From NCBI RefSeq assembly GCF_013394305.1, contig NZ_AP019810.1, forward strand, positions 2,370,001-2,434,000: a stretch of DNA of 64,000 bases, given 5' to 3'. Position numbers and translations under genes: made by a program. This document shows, one piece after another, positions 1 through 9,436 of this stretch. The stretch is from Enterococcus mundtii. GTDB taxonomy: Bacteria; Bacillota; Bacilli; Lactobacillales; Enterococcaceae. The notes under the pieces are model-generated. The model was not told where the DNA came from and made no database searches. It worked only from the letters and a program-made list of their open reading frames with translations. Position 1 is the stretch's first letter. Every line of letters begins with the position of its first letter.

Positions 1-55
1 ATTTTTTTGGGTTCTCTGCTTATTTCTCGGAGTTGGACACTTCTGTCACAACCTC
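1..55. repeat. Edge of an interspersed two-hairpin element
   Basis: The first 55 bases resemble the reverse-oriented end of the intergenic element found at 58381-58472: GCTTATTTCTCGGAGTTG followed by a short loop and CAACCTC, against CTTGTTTATCGAGGTTG and CAACCTC there. The rest of the element would lie before the window. The match was made by eye and is imperfect. Confidence 0.45.
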
Positions 56-60
56 TACAA

Positions 61-133
61 AGCCACTTGACGGGCTTGAACCGTCGACCTCTTCCTTACC
101 ATGGAAGCGCTCTACCAGCTGAGCTAAAGCGGC
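61..133 (-). tRNA. tRNA-Thr (GGT)
   Basis: Read on the minus strand, this 73-nt sequence folds as a cloverleaf. GCCGCTT pairs with AAGTGGC in the acceptor stem, the D arm contains AGCTCAGCTGGTAGAGC, the anticodon stem CTTCC/GGAAG holds loop ATGGTAA with anticodon GGT, and the T arm contains GGTTCAAGCC. CCA is not encoded. Confidence 0.95.
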
Positions 134-287
134 ATTTTTACTACGTAAATAGGATAACTAATTTATAGTCATTTGTCAATAACTTTTCTCTATGAACAGA
201 CGACCTTTAAAAGAAATTGAGTTGTTTTTCACAAATATAAAATAACGATGGTTAATTAGTGATTATTTGAAAAATTGAAAAAAAGTA

Positions 288-316
288 TTGCGTTATATGT
301 TGAAAATTGATATTAT
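288..316 (+). promoter_or_regulatory. Promoter of tRNA-Asn
   Basis: TTGCGT (288-293), a 17-bp spacer and TATTAT (311-316) form a sigma-A-type promoter that ends 16 bp before the tRNA. Confidence 0.65.
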
Positions 317-332
317 ATTTATGTAATTTGAT

Positions 333-406
333 TCCGGCATAGCTCAGTTGGTAGTAGCGCATGACTGTTAATCATGATGTCGTAGGTTCGAGTCCTACTG
401 CCGGAG
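333..406 (+). tRNA. tRNA-Asn (GTT)
   Basis: This is a cloverleaf of 74 nt. TCCGGCA pairs with TGCCGGA in the acceptor stem, the anticodon stem CATGA/TCATG holds loop CTGTTAA with anticodon GTT, and the T arm carries GGTTCGAGTCC. CCA is not encoded. Promoter and terminator flank it closely, so it is a single-tRNA transcription unit. Confidence 0.96.
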
Positions 407-416
407 TAATACAAAA

Positions 417-446
417 AGTCTAGGAGAGTTCTCCTAGACTTTTTTT
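417..446 (+). terminator. Rho-independent terminator of tRNA-Asn
   Basis: AGTCTAGGAG pairs with CTCCTAGACT around a 4-nt loop (10-bp perfect stem), followed by six or more T. Confidence 0.9.
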
Positions 447-508
447 GTTTTTCAATGGAAATACGCAGATTGAATCGCATGATTGTTCTGAATTTTCAGA
501 ATAGCACG

Positions 509-537
509 TTGTAATTCAAAGGGTTAAAGAGTAAAAT
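509..537 (+). promoter_or_regulatory. Promoter of pepC
   Basis: TTGTAA (509-514), a 17-bp spacer and TAAAAT (532-537) lie 33 bp before the pepC start codon. Confidence 0.6.
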
Positions 538-570
538 GGAGATATATTTTCAATCGGGAAGGATGATTAA

Positions 571-1899
571 ATGAACGCAATTACACCAGATATGACAAAA
601 AAATTTGCCGATCAATTTCAAACGAATAAAAAGCAACAAGCCTTACAAAATGCTGTTGTAAAGAATGGGATCACAGCTTCAGCAGAAAATATTGCTTCAC
701 ATACAAAAAACACCCCGGTATTTTCTGTAGATCTAGCGACTGGAAAAGTCTCAAACCAAAAACAATCTGGCCGTTGCTGGATGTTTGCGGCGTTGAATAC
801 ATTCCGTCACAAATTGTTGAATCAATTCCACTTAAAGGAATTTGAATTATCACAAAATTATACTTTCTTTTGGGATAAATACGAGAAAGCAAACTATTTT
901 TATGAAAATATTCTTGCAACTGGTAATGAAGCATTAGACAGTCGTAAAGTCGCTTTTTTACTGGCTGTTCCCCAACAAGATGGTGGACAATGGGATATGA
1001 TCGTATCATTATTCCAAAAATATGGTGTCGTACCAAAATCAGTGATGCCAGAAAGCGCGAATAGCTCAAATTCTCGTGATTTGAATAACTACTTAAATAA
1101 ATTATTGCGTAAAGACGCCGTTAAACTACGTCAATTAGTGGCAGAAGGAAAAACAAATGAAGAGATCCAAGTAGAAAAAGAAAAGATGTTAGCTGGGATC
1201 TATCAATTTCTAACAACTTCTTTAGGTACGCCACCAACTGAATTTGATTTTGAGTATCGAGATGAAGAAAAAAATTACCATATCGATCAACAATTGACTC
1301 CACAAATGTTTTACGATAAATATATAGGTGTAAATTTGGATGATTATGTAAGTATCATCAATGCACCGACCGCAGACAAACCGTATGATCGCTCTTATAC
1401 GGTTGAAATGTTAGGGAATGTTGTGGGAGGAAAAGAAGTCAAATATCTTAATGTCGATATGACAACGTTCAAAAATTTAGCGATTGCTCAATTGGAACAA
1501 GGAGAATCTGTGTGGTTTGGGTGTGATGTTGGTCAATCTTCTACAAGAGATAGCGGCATCATGGCAACAGACGTTTATGAGATGGATGAATTATTTGATT
1601 TAGATTTTTCTATGACGAAAGCGGAGCGTTTGGATCATGGCGAAAGTTTGATGACTCACGCGATGGTCTTGACTGGTGTCGATTTAGTTGATGGAAAATC
1701 AACGAAATGGAAAGTCGAAAATAGCTGGGGAGAAAAAGTCGGAGATAAAGGATTCTTTGTGATGAGTGACGAGTGGATGGATGAATATACGTATCAAATC
1801 GTTGTCCGCAAAGATTTATTGACGGAAGAACAGCTAGCCGCATTTAATGCTGAACCAATTTTATTAGCTCCTTGGGACCCAATGGGGGCATTAGCTTAA
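571..1899 (+). CDS. pepC: Aminopeptidase C (bleomycin hydrolase family)
   Basis: This is a cytoplasmic cysteine aminopeptidase of 442 residues, the usual length of lactic-acid-bacterial PepC, which trims amino acids from the N terminus of peptides. The papain-like catalytic residues are visible: Cys in QSGRCWMFA (about residue 69), His in LMTHAMVLTG and Asn in VENSWGE near the C terminus. The protein ends in LALA-type residues at the C terminus, where this family has a tail that reaches into the active site. The start at 571 has GGAAGGA upstream. The gene is monocistronic, with its own promoter and terminator. Confidence 0.97.
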   Translation: MNAITPDMTKKFADQFQTNKKQQALQNAVVKNGITASAENIASHTKNTPVFSVDLATGKVSNQKQSGRCWMFAALNTFRHKLLNQFHLKEFELSQNYTFFWDKYEKANYFYENILATGNEALDSRKVAFLLAVPQQDGGQWDMIVSLFQKYGVVPKSVMPESANSSNSRDLNNYLNKLLRKDAVKLRQLVAEGKTNEEIQVEKEKMLAGIYQFLTTSLGTPPTEFDFEYRDEEKNYHIDQQLTPQMFYDKYIGVNLDDYVSIINAPTADKPYDRSYTVEMLGNVVGGKEVKYLNVDMTTFKNLAIAQLEQGESVWFGCDVGQSSTRDSGIMATDVYEMDELFDLDFSMTKAERLDHGESLMTHAMVLTGVDLVDGKSTKWKVENSWGEKVGDKGFFVMSDEWMDEYTYQIVVRKDLLTEEQLAAFNAEPILLAPWDPMGALA

Positions 1900-1917
1900 T
1901 TTCAATATCAATCAAAA

Positions 1918-1956
1918 CAGATACAGAGACTTGATAGTTTTCTGTATCTGTTTTTT
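1918..1956 (+). terminator. Rho-independent terminator of pepC
   Basis: CAGATACAGA (1918-1927) pairs with TCTGTATCTG (1941-1950) and is followed by six T. Confidence 0.88.
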
Positions 1957-2080
1957 GTTGATTTCTTGATTTCAGGATTTTATAAATACCTGTGTTATAC
2001 TTTAAAATGATATAGGAGTTGTTGCGGGCGTACTTGATCGATTAATCATCGATCTTGTGAAATAGCAAGGAGGAGTGAAA

Positions 2081-2914
2081 ATGGATATCCAAGAAGTGTT
2101 AACAGAGATTCGTTTGAGTGGTAAAGTGATACCGATTACTGGGGGAGATGTGAATCAAAACTATCGAATTGATGAACAGCAAAAATCCTATTTTCTAAAA
2201 ATCCATCCTCATGTGACCAAACGCTTTTTTGAAGCAGAAGTGGATGGTCTGAAAGAGCTTGCACCACATGTACGAGTACCTGAAACTTATATGTTAGGCG
2301 AAACAAATGAAGGTGCCTATCTATTGATGGAATGGATCGAACCAGGGAAAGGTGATCCTCGAGAACTGGCAAAAGACTTAGTAAAAATCCATCGTTCAAC
2401 TGCACCACAGTTTGGTTTTCGCAAGGACAATTATCTAGGGAGTTTATCACAGCTCAATACATTTGAAGAAGATTGGTGGACCTTCTTTTTCAAAAATCGC
2501 TTGGAGGCTCAAATCGACATAGCGGAGAAAAACAATCGATGGAATGAAACACGTGAAAAAGAGTATCAACGGTTAAAAAAAGAACTACTAAATCGTGACG
2601 ATCATCGGAAGATTACGCCTAGCCTCTTGCATGGAGATTTATGGAGTGGTAATGTTTTCTATGATAAGCAAGGAAGACCAGTGTTTATCGATCCAGCAGT
2701 TTCTTATGGGAATCGCGAGCAAGATATTGCGATGAGTCAGTTGTTCGGTGGCTTTCGTCCTGAATTCCTGGAAGCTTACCAAGAAAGCTGGCCATTGGAA
2801 GAGGGCTGGGAGAGTCGTTTGCCACTCTATCAACTCTATTACTTGTTGGCGCATCTCAATATGTTTGGAGAGAGTTATGGGACACAGGTCGATCATATAT
2901 TAATGAAGAAGTAA
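2081..2914 (+). CDS. Fructosamine kinase family protein
   Basis: The 277-residue protein belongs to the fructosamine/ketosamine-3-kinase group of the aminoglycoside-phosphotransferase fold. Visible motifs are the catalytic-loop-like LLHGDLWSGN (about residue 185) and the metal-binding FIDPAVSYG that follows, in the order expected for this fold. It probably phosphorylates a sugar adduct on an amine; the real substrate cannot be read from sequence. ATG 2081 was chosen over an upstream in-frame GTG at 2075 because AAGGAGG lies at correct distance. The thioesterase gene starts 15 bp after its stop, so the two are likely co-transcribed. Confidence 0.85.
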   Translation: MDIQEVLTEIRLSGKVIPITGGDVNQNYRIDEQQKSYFLKIHPHVTKRFFEAEVDGLKELAPHVRVPETYMLGETNEGAYLLMEWIEPGKGDPRELAKDLVKIHRSTAPQFGFRKDNYLGSLSQLNTFEEDWWTFFFKNRLEAQIDIAEKNNRWNETREKEYQRLKKELLNRDDHRKITPSLLHGDLWSGNVFYDKQGRPVFIDPAVSYGNREQDIAMSQLFGGFRPEFLEAYQESWPLEEGWESRLPLYQLYYLLAHLNMFGESYGTQVDHILMKK

Positions 2915-2928
2915 TTGGAGGTTTTCTT

Positions 2929-3678
2929 TTGGCACAAAAATATACAAAAAAACATGAAGTATCTTATTATGAATGTGATATCAACAAAACAATGACTTTT
3001 CCGTCCATGCTGGGTGTGGTCATCAAGACTTCGGAAGAACAAAGTGATCATTTAGGCCGAGGAACCGACTTTGTCAGTAGCTTTGGCTTGACTTGGGTAA
3101 TCACGAACTATTCGATGAACATCAATCGCTTGCCTCATGTCGGTGAAAAAATCGATGTTACCACACAAGCGATGCAGTATAATAAATTCTTTTGTTATCG
3201 TAATTTTTGGATTCATGATGAGGAAGGAAATGAATTAGTTGAAATCGAATCAGTATTTGTTTTGATGGATCTAGTGAACCGTAAGATGAGTAGTGTGAAT
3301 GAAGAAATCATTGCACCTTTTGAAAGTGAAAAAATCAAGAAAATCAAACGACAAGAAAAAATCGAGCCAATCGAATCAGGCTTGATGTTGCCATATCGTG
3401 TGCGATTTTATGATATTGACAGCAATCAACATGTGAACAATGCGATGTACTTCAACTGGATCATTGATGTTTTAGGTTACGATTTTTTGACAACACATAC
3501 ACCTAAACATGTGTTGATCCGTTTTGATAAAGAAGTTGAATATGGCAATGAGATCGAGAGTCATTATGAACAAACGGTGTCTGGAACAGAGGTAAAAACG
3601 AGACATGAGATCAGAATGCAAGAGCAACTTTATTGTGCAGCGAATATCTTATGGGAGAAAAATGAAGAAACAAAATAA
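2929..3678 (+). CDS. Acyl-ACP thioesterase
   Basis: This 249-residue protein matches the FatA/FatB-like bacterial acyl-ACP thioesterases, with two tandem hotdog domains. It would release fatty acids from acyl carrier protein in the cytoplasm. The second half carries RVRFYDIDSNQHVNNAMYFNW, the DxNxHVNN-type signature of this family, near residue 160-180. The start codon is TTG at 2929, with GGAGG 7-8 nt upstream; there is no better ATG near it. It follows the kinase gene closely and ends before a large palindrome (3717-3775) that may serve as terminator. Confidence 0.88.
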   Translation: MAQKYTKKHEVSYYECDINKTMTFPSMLGVVIKTSEEQSDHLGRGTDFVSSFGLTWVITNYSMNINRLPHVGEKIDVTTQAMQYNKFFCYRNFWIHDEEGNELVEIESVFVLMDLVNRKMSSVNEEIIAPFESEKIKKIKRQEKIEPIESGLMLPYRVRFYDIDSNQHVNNAMYFNWIIDVLGYDFLTTHTPKHVLIRFDKEVEYGNEIESHYEQTVSGTEVKTRHEIRMQEQLYCAANILWEKNEETK

Positions 3679-3685
3679 ATCGAGT

Positions 3686-3775
3686 GAGATAAGATTGTGA
3701 GATATTTTGCTTCGATAAATAAGCGCGAAAAACCGAAAATTGTTCTTCCAATTTTTGGTTTTTTCGCGCTTATTT
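3686..3775. repeat. Two-hairpin intergenic element, copy at 3.7 kb
   Basis: AAATAAGCGCG...CGCGCTTATTT forms a very long imperfect hairpin (3717-3775) with an inner AAAATTG/CAATTTT stem around a TTCTT loop. It shares its outer AAATAAG and inner AAAATTGTTCTT parts with copies at 11950, 58214 and 58381, while the middle of the stem differs but still pairs. It lies between two convergent genes and probably ends transcription on both strands. Confidence 0.7.
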
Positions 3776-3882
3776 CCAAAGGAGTTTCATTTGGAACTCC
3801 GTTTAACAATGATGTGATTGTAGCGTCTATTGAGTTTTCCATATGAAGAGGCGAGCAAGCCCTGTATTACTCAATTTGATTT

Positions 3883-4851
3883 CTATTGTGTCATAAATTT
3901 GATCAACTGTTCTTCTGACAAGCCACCGTTAATGGCAATCAAAAGTTTTATTCTAGCTTTTTGGCTATTGATACTATTACAAAAAATAACGCCCATACTT
4001 GCGAGTTCTTTTCCGCCACCTTCGTAATCATAGACGGGTTCAGCGATTCCGTTGAAACAACGAGAAACCAAGACTACTGGTATTTTTTGTATCAAGAGTT
4101 TCTTTAATGCTGTTAATGCCTGCGGAGGCAGGTTCCCAGCGCCTAAAGCTTCAATGACCAGACCGTCGACTTTCGAATGGGCAAGTGCTTCTAATAAATC
4201 ACCTTGCATACCCGCATAGGCTTTGACGATTGGGATCGTTCCTTTGACTGATGCGATATCTAGTCTTTGCGCTTCAAGTAATTCTTGCATAAACAATATA
4301 CGATTTTTAGTGATCAAACCGATTGGTCCTAACGTAGGAGTACGAAAAGTAGCAACATTAGTCGTGTGGGTTTTAGTGACATAGCGTGCTGAGTGGATCT
4401 CATCGTTCATCACGACCAAAACACCTTTGTCTTTTGCTTCATCACAACTTGCTACCCGAATCGCACTTTCAAAATTATATAGACCATCGCTACCTAACTC
4501 ATTACTTGAACGCATCGCTCCTGTTAAGACGATCGGTAATTTATCACCAATCGTTGAGTCTAGAAAAAATGCTGTTTCTTCCAACGTATCTGTCCCATGC
4601 GTGATCACGACACCTTGGATGTCAGAAAGAACGGCTTGATTGATTCTTTCTTTAAGTTGTAACATATGTTTAGGCATGATGTGCGGGGAAGGAAGATTAA
4701 AGATATCTTCCATGATCAAATCAACATTTTCTGGAATCGTTACTTCTGCATCTAATAGTGGGTTAGCCACATCTGGACTCACACCACCTGTTAAAGAATT
4801 TTCTTTCATGGCGATTGTGCCGCCTGTGTGTAAGATAAGAATTTTTTTCAT
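3883..4851 (-). CDS. ansA: L-asparaginase, type I
   Basis: This 322-residue enzyme hydrolyses asparagine to aspartate and ammonia. The two family signatures are present: HTGGTIAM at the N terminus (residues 8-15) with the first catalytic Thr, and VVITHGTDTLEETA (about residue 81-94) with the second Thr-Asp pair. There is no signal peptide, so this is the cytoplasmic form. The start at 4851 is preceded by a GGAAG-type ribosome site on the minus strand. The gene is divergent from the DUF72 gene and convergent with the thioesterase gene. Confidence 0.95.
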   Translation of the reverse strand: MKKILILHTGGTIAMKENSLTGGVSPDVANPLLDAEVTIPENVDLIMEDIFNLPSPHIMPKHMLQLKERINQAVLSDIQGVVITHGTDTLEETAFFLDSTIGDKLPIVLTGAMRSSNELGSDGLYNFESAIRVASCDEAKDKGVLVVMNDEIHSARYVTKTHTTNVATFRTPTLGPIGLITKNRILFMQELLEAQRLDIASVKGTIPIVKAYAGMQGDLLEALAHSKVDGLVIEALGAGNLPPQALTALKKLLIQKIPVVLVSRCFNGIAEPVYDYEGGGKELASMGVIFCNSINSQKARIKLLIAINGGLSEEQLIKFMTQ

Positions 4852-4876
4852 TTTCAGAACTTCCTCACGAATAATT

Positions 4877-4906
4877 TTGCATAGGGTTTCTAGCTTATTG
4901 TATACT
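4877..4906 (+). promoter_or_regulatory. Promoter of the DUF72 gene
   Basis: TTGCAT (4877-4882), an 18-bp spacer and TATACT (4901-4906) face right in the ansA/DUF72 divergent gap, leaving an 80-90 nt leader. Confidence 0.5.
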
Positions 4907-4994
4907 ATATAAAAGAGTTTTGCTATGAATGAATCAAACAGAACAATTTGGGAACAAAGATAAAATGAATTTAAACGAATGGAAGTGATTCGTC

Positions 4995-5828
4995 GTGATC
5001 AAAATTGGCTTGACTTCATTTAAAGAACATGAAAAATTAACAGGAAAAAAGAATAATACTCTTTACGATTATGCGAGTGTCCTTTCATTAGTCGAATTAG
5101 ATACCGCCTATTATGGTATACCAAGAAAGTCATCTGTGGAGAAGTGGGTGAATGAAGTACCAGCATCTTTTCGCTTCGTGATGAAAGCTTACCAAGGAAT
5201 CAGTGGTCAAGGCGACTGGCAGAAGTATTATCAATCCGAAGAAGAGATGATTGAACGCTTTTTAGATGTGATGGCACCGATGAGCGAGTCAGGTAAACTC
5301 TTTTGTTTTTTAGTTCAATTCCCTGCTTCATTTAAATGCACCAAAGAAAATGTTGCCTATTTAAGAAAACTAAGAAAATGGTTCAATGGCTATCCGGTAG
5401 CTATTGAGTTACGTGACTATTCTTGGTACAGCGACCAATTTCTGTCACGCACGAGACAGTTTATGACTCGTGCAATGTTTTCCTTAGCAATCATTGATGA
5501 ACCACAATTATTGAATACGACGATTCCTTTCGATCCTTATGTGACAAATACGGATTTTACCCTTTTCCGTTTTCATGGAAGAAATGAGCAAGGTTGGCAA
5601 GCAAATGATCAGGATTGGCGTAAAAAAAGAACGTTGTATCGCTATTCTGAAGAAGAATTACAGGAATTAGCAGCAGCCATCAAAAAAGTAGACGGTGCAA
5701 CAAAACATGTTGGGGTGATCTTCAATAATAACTCTGGTGGAGATGCGGCTGAAAATGCTTTGGCATTACAAAAAATCTTAGGGATCGAACCAGATGAGCT
5801 TAACCCAAAACAAATCGATTTGTTTTGA
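4995..5828 (+). CDS. DUF72 (YecE-like) family protein
   Basis: The 277-residue protein fits the DUF72/YecE family, a TIM-barrel group of unproven enzymatic role. Typical features are the early ELDTAYYGIP segment (residues 34-43), PASFRFVMKAYQ and the C-terminal GVIFNNNSGGDAAENA segment. The GTG start at 4995 has GGAAGTGA upstream and gives the family's normal N terminus. It stands alone between ansA and a HAD phosphatase gene, with about 120 bp to the next gene. Confidence 0.85.
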   Translation: MIKIGLTSFKEHEKLTGKKNNTLYDYASVLSLVELDTAYYGIPRKSSVEKWVNEVPASFRFVMKAYQGISGQGDWQKYYQSEEEMIERFLDVMAPMSESGKLFCFLVQFPASFKCTKENVAYLRKLRKWFNGYPVAIELRDYSWYSDQFLSRTRQFMTRAMFSLAIIDEPQLLNTTIPFDPYVTNTDFTLFRFHGRNEQGWQANDQDWRKKRTLYRYSEEELQELAAAIKKVDGATKHVGVIFNNNSGGDAAENALALQKILGIEPDELNPKQIDLF

Positions 5829-5948
5829 AGACCTGGCTTTTGTAACCACTCTATATAAAAAGTAGCAAGCACGCCTTACCAATAAGAAATGAAACTGTTC
5901 AACTAGAAATTTTTACTAAATAATAATCGGAAGAGGTGATGGAACGAC

Positions 5949-6788
5949 ATGATCAAAGCAGTTTTTTTTGATATCGATGGCACATTAGTCAACAACCAAG
6001 CAAAAGCGTTGGCTTCAACTAAATATGCGATTGATCAACTACAAAAAAAGGGCATATTATGCGGTGTTGCCACTGGGCGCAGCCCTGTAAGAATCAAAGA
6101 AGTGATCGATGAACTTGAACTAGACATGTTCGTCGTCTATAATGGTCAATTAGTCTTTGACCGTGATCAAACGATCGTCGACCATCCTTTTGATAAAACA
6201 GTATTAGCGGATATCGTCCACTTTTCGGATGCCCATCACCGACAAATCATTTTTGGTGGGCGAGATCAACTAGATGGTTCAACGACAATGATGCTAGGAC
6301 AATCGATCATCATCAAAAAAATCGTCAATCACTTACCCAAAAAATTCCCTGTACGTCTATTGAAAAAAATCTTGCAAGTGTTCAGTCCCCATCGGCAACG
6401 AAAACGATATGAAACATTAGCAATCTTAAACGAGCCGATTTATCAATGTATTTTATTGAGCCAAACATCTGAGCAAGAAAAGCTTGACCAACGATTCCCA
6501 GAGTGTTCGTTCCAACGTTCCAATCCTTATACGGTCGATATTATTCCTAAAGGAGGGTCCAAATTGTTAGGAATCCAACAATTTGCGACAAATAAAGGAA
6601 TTGCATTGTCCGAAATCATGGCGTTTGGCGATCATTACAATGATGTTGAAATGCTAAAAGGAGTTGGAATTGGTGTTGCAATGGGCAATGCGCCAACTGG
6701 TGTGAAGCAGCAAGCTGATTTTGTCACGGCTTCGAATGAAGCGGATGGTATTTATATAGGTTTGAAGCATTTTGGGATAGTTGATTGA
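5949..6788 (+). CDS. Cof-type HAD-superfamily phosphatase
   Basis: This is a cytoplasmic HAD hydrolase of the Cof/IIB class, 279 residues. Motif I is DIDGTL at residues 8-13 with the nucleophilic Asp; the Lys of motif III lies in the PKGGSKLLG segment and motif IV is GDHYNDVEML near the C terminus. A large C2-type cap occupies the middle. Relatives dephosphorylate sugar phosphates or flavin precursors; the substrate here is unknown. It has GAGGTGA before the start and overlaps no gene, but the MazG-like gene follows within 35 bp. Confidence 0.9.
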   Translation: MIKAVFFDIDGTLVNNQAKALASTKYAIDQLQKKGILCGVATGRSPVRIKEVIDELELDMFVVYNGQLVFDRDQTIVDHPFDKTVLADIVHFSDAHHRQIIFGGRDQLDGSTTMMLGQSIIIKKIVNHLPKKFPVRLLKKILQVFSPHRQRKRYETLAILNEPIYQCILLSQTSEQEKLDQRFPECSFQRSNPYTVDIIPKGGSKLLGIQQFATNKGIALSEIMAFGDHYNDVEMLKGVGIGVAMGNAPTGVKQQADFVTASNEADGIYIGLKHFGIVD

Positions 6789-6819
6789 ATGTGTGTCAGT
6801 TAGGAGGACTAAAATCGTT

Positions 6820-7374
6820 ATGGAGCCAGAAACACCTTATCAAAAAGTAGAACGATTCCATCGGACGTTCGATCCAAGAATACCAGAGCGACCCACTGCA
6901 TTTACAAAAAAACATGCCGATGACCGAGCGGGTTTTAAAATCGAAGAGTTAGTTGAATTTGTGGCAGCAGCCAGTGACGGTGATGCAAAAAAATTGCATG
7001 ATTCCGTCCAATATTTGCATGATGCACTTGATCAAGCAGAAAAAAAGATTCTCACAAAACAAAATTGGGGAGAGGAAAGTCTCGTTGAGCAAGTAGATGC
7101 GCTGACTGATTTGCTTTATTTTACGTATGGCTCTTTTTCTTTGCTGGGCGTTGATCCTACGAGGATTTTTGATATTGTCCATCAAGCGAATATGGGAAAA
7201 CTGTTTCCAGATGGAAAACCTCACTACGATCCTGTTACAAACAAAGTATTGAAGCCAAACAATTGGCAAAAGGATTATGCACCTGAAGAAAGGATCGCAA
7301 AGGAAATCAATGAACAAATGAAGAAGGCAGAGCGAGTAAAGTTTGCCGAAGAAAATTCTTCAACGAGTCTTTGA
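6820..7374 (+). CDS. MazG-like (PRA-PH family) pyrophosphohydrolase
   Basis: The 184-residue protein carries an all-alpha MazG/PRA-PH signature: KIEELVEFVAAA (about residues 40-51) and DALTDLLYFTYG (about residues 93-104) supply the acidic residues that bind Mg2+. Relatives cleave nucleoside triphosphates or phosphoribosyl-ATP to monophosphate and pyrophosphate. No histidine genes are nearby, so a housekeeping nucleotide role is more likely. ATG 6820 was chosen although AGGAGG lies 12 nt away; an in-frame TTG at 6781 lacks a ribosome site. Confidence 0.78.
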   Translation: MEPETPYQKVERFHRTFDPRIPERPTAFTKKHADDRAGFKIEELVEFVAAASDGDAKKLHDSVQYLHDALDQAEKKILTKQNWGEESLVEQVDALTDLLYFTYGSFSLLGVDPTRIFDIVHQANMGKLFPDGKPHYDPVTNKVLKPNNWQKDYAPEERIAKEINEQMKKAERVKFAEENSSTSL

Positions 7375-7452
7375 TAAGGTCTTCTCATTTTAGTTGGTAG
7401 AAAGATAGCAAAAAAGATTTTTTATGTAGGTAGTGTATGACTGAACATAGTA

Positions 7453-7461
7453 TGTTATAAT
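7453..7461 (+). promoter_or_regulatory. Extended -10 promoter of ezrA
   Basis: TGTTATAAT is an extended -10 element; no good -35 is visible. It lies about 115 bp before ezrA. Confidence 0.5.
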
Positions 7462-7577
7462 ATAAAATAGATGTCTTTTTGCACGAAAGACGTATTTACA
7501 ATGTTATGCAAATCAGATTCGTCTGATCACAAACAAATAGAGACAGTAGATGCATATTGAAAACGGAGGAACCTTAA

Positions 7578-9299
7578 ATGGGAAATAATGTTATCATCGG
7601 GATCGTCATTGCAATCATTATAGTCGCCATTCTGGCTTTTTTGGTTAGTTACGTAATGAAGAAAAAAAACCAAGATCGATTGGACGTCTTAGAAAAACGC
7701 AAGGAAGAATTATTCGACTTGCCTGTGATTGAAGAAGTTGACGATGTCAAAAAAATGCATCTAGTGGGGCAAAGCCAAAATACCTTTCGTGAATGGAGTC
7801 AAAAATGGAATGACATCTCTACCTCATCATTTGCCGAGTTAGAAAGTCAGATCTTTGAAGTTGAAAATCTCAACGAGAGCTTTAGATTCTTAAAAGGGAA
7901 AAAAGCAGTAGAAGAAGCCGAAGCAACCATGAACCAAATGGAAAAAGAAGTTGCGGAGATTCGTGACGGCTTAAAAGAATTGCGTGAAACAGAAGAACGT
8001 AATTCCTTAGCTGTTCAACAAGCTTTAGACGTTTATGAGGAACTAAAAGCAACGATCCGAGAAGAAGAACAGCAATACGGTCCAGCTTTACCTGAGTTAC
8101 AAAAGCAAGTGAAAACGATTGAAAATGAGTTTACACAATTTGTTACGTTAAATACTTCAGGTGATCCAGTTGAAGCCCGTGAAGTGCTGGATAAAGCGGA
8201 AAAACACACGTATGAAGTGGATGCGTTAATGAAAAAAATCCCGCCATTATTTGAAGATTTGAATACGACTTTCCCGGCGCAAGTGGAAGAGATTCAAGAG
8301 ACCTATGACCGCTTAATCAAAGAGGAGTATGTTTTTCCAGAAGAAAGCCTGTCTGGCGATATCGAAACGATCAATCGTCGAATCGAACGTTCGTTGATCA
8401 ATATTGAGAAAACGGAAGTTGAAACTGTTGAATTTGAAAATCGTGAAACGGCTAATCTGATCGATGCATTATACGATATTTTAGAACGTGAGATGGAAGC
8501 ACAAGTATTTGTGACTAAAAATCAAGCAACGATCGAACAATATATCAAACATGCGACGAAAAACAATCGTCAATTATTGATCGAATTAGATCATACCGCT
8601 CAAAGTTATACATTGAACCATAACGAAATCGGGCGTGTACGTGGTTTCCAAACAGAAGTGGAAGAAATCGAACGTCAAAACGAACAAATCAAACCACAGT
8701 TACAACAACATGAAGTGCCTTACTCAGAAGTAAGAACGTTCTATAAGAAAGTCTTCAAAGTATTAGAAGATATTGAAAACCAACAGGTTGAAATCAGCGA
8801 TTCTTTACACGAACTAAGAAAAGGTGAAAAAGAAGCGCAAGAAAAAATCGACACATTCGAATTTAAATTGCGCAGTCTTAAACGGTTTGTTGAAAAACAA
8901 CGTTTACCAGGTTTGCCAAATGATTATCTAGAGTTTTTCTTTGTGGCAACAGAACGTATCGAAGAATTGAGTACTGTGTTGAATAAAATCAGAGTCAACA
9001 TGGATGAGGTCGAACGTCTTGTAGCATTATGTGAAGAAGATCTAGAGTTACTCGATAAGAAAACCCACGATCTAGTCGATGCAGCAGCATTAACCGAACA
9101 AATGTTGCAATATGCGAACCGTTACCGTCACACACATGAAGAAGTGAAAGAAGCCATTGAAAAGAGTTATTACTTATTCAATAAAGAATATCACTATCAA
9201 GAGGCTTTGGATGAGATCGGCACAGCATTAGAGCGCACAGAACCAGGTGCATTCAAACGAATCGAAGATTTTTACTTCAATCATCCTGATTTAGTATAA
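7578..9299 (+). CDS. ezrA: Septation ring formation regulator EzrA
   Basis: EzrA is a membrane-anchored negative regulator of FtsZ ring assembly. The 573-residue protein has the family architecture: a single N-terminal membrane segment (about residues 5-26, very hydrophobic, followed by KKKN) with a short outside end, then a long cytoplasmic alpha-helical coiled-coil region rich in Glu, Lys and Gln made of spectrin-like repeats. The length matches EzrA of other lactic acid bacteria. GGAGGAA precedes the ATG. An extended -10 promoter and a strong terminator mark it as monocistronic. Confidence 0.96.
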   Translation: MGNNVIIGIVIAIIIVAILAFLVSYVMKKKNQDRLDVLEKRKEELFDLPVIEEVDDVKKMHLVGQSQNTFREWSQKWNDISTSSFAELESQIFEVENLNESFRFLKGKKAVEEAEATMNQMEKEVAEIRDGLKELRETEERNSLAVQQALDVYEELKATIREEEQQYGPALPELQKQVKTIENEFTQFVTLNTSGDPVEAREVLDKAEKHTYEVDALMKKIPPLFEDLNTTFPAQVEEIQETYDRLIKEEYVFPEESLSGDIETINRRIERSLINIEKTEVETVEFENRETANLIDALYDILEREMEAQVFVTKNQATIEQYIKHATKNNRQLLIELDHTAQSYTLNHNEIGRVRGFQTEVEEIERQNEQIKPQLQQHEVPYSEVRTFYKKVFKVLEDIENQQVEISDSLHELRKGEKEAQEKIDTFEFKLRSLKRFVEKQRLPGLPNDYLEFFFVATERIEELSTVLNKIRVNMDEVERLVALCEEDLELLDKKTHDLVDAAALTEQMLQYANRYRHTHEEVKEAIEKSYYLFNKEYHYQEALDEIGTALERTEPGAFKRIEDFYFNHPDLV

Positions 9300-9315
9300 T
9301 CCTGCGATCAAAAAA

Positions 9316-9351
9316 GACAACACAGGCAAGTGCCGAGTGTTGTCTTTTTTT
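9316..9351 (+). terminator. Terminator of ezrA
   Basis: AGACAACAC (9316-9324) pairs with GTGTTGTCT (9338-9346), followed by T. A-runs on the left side would make it work in both directions. Confidence 0.88.
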
Positions 9352-9436
9352 GGAAGTCATTGATGAGTAACTGTTGGGCAGGGAATACATTGATTCGAGC
9401 GATTTTTTATAGAGTCCAACTCGGAGAAAACGCCAC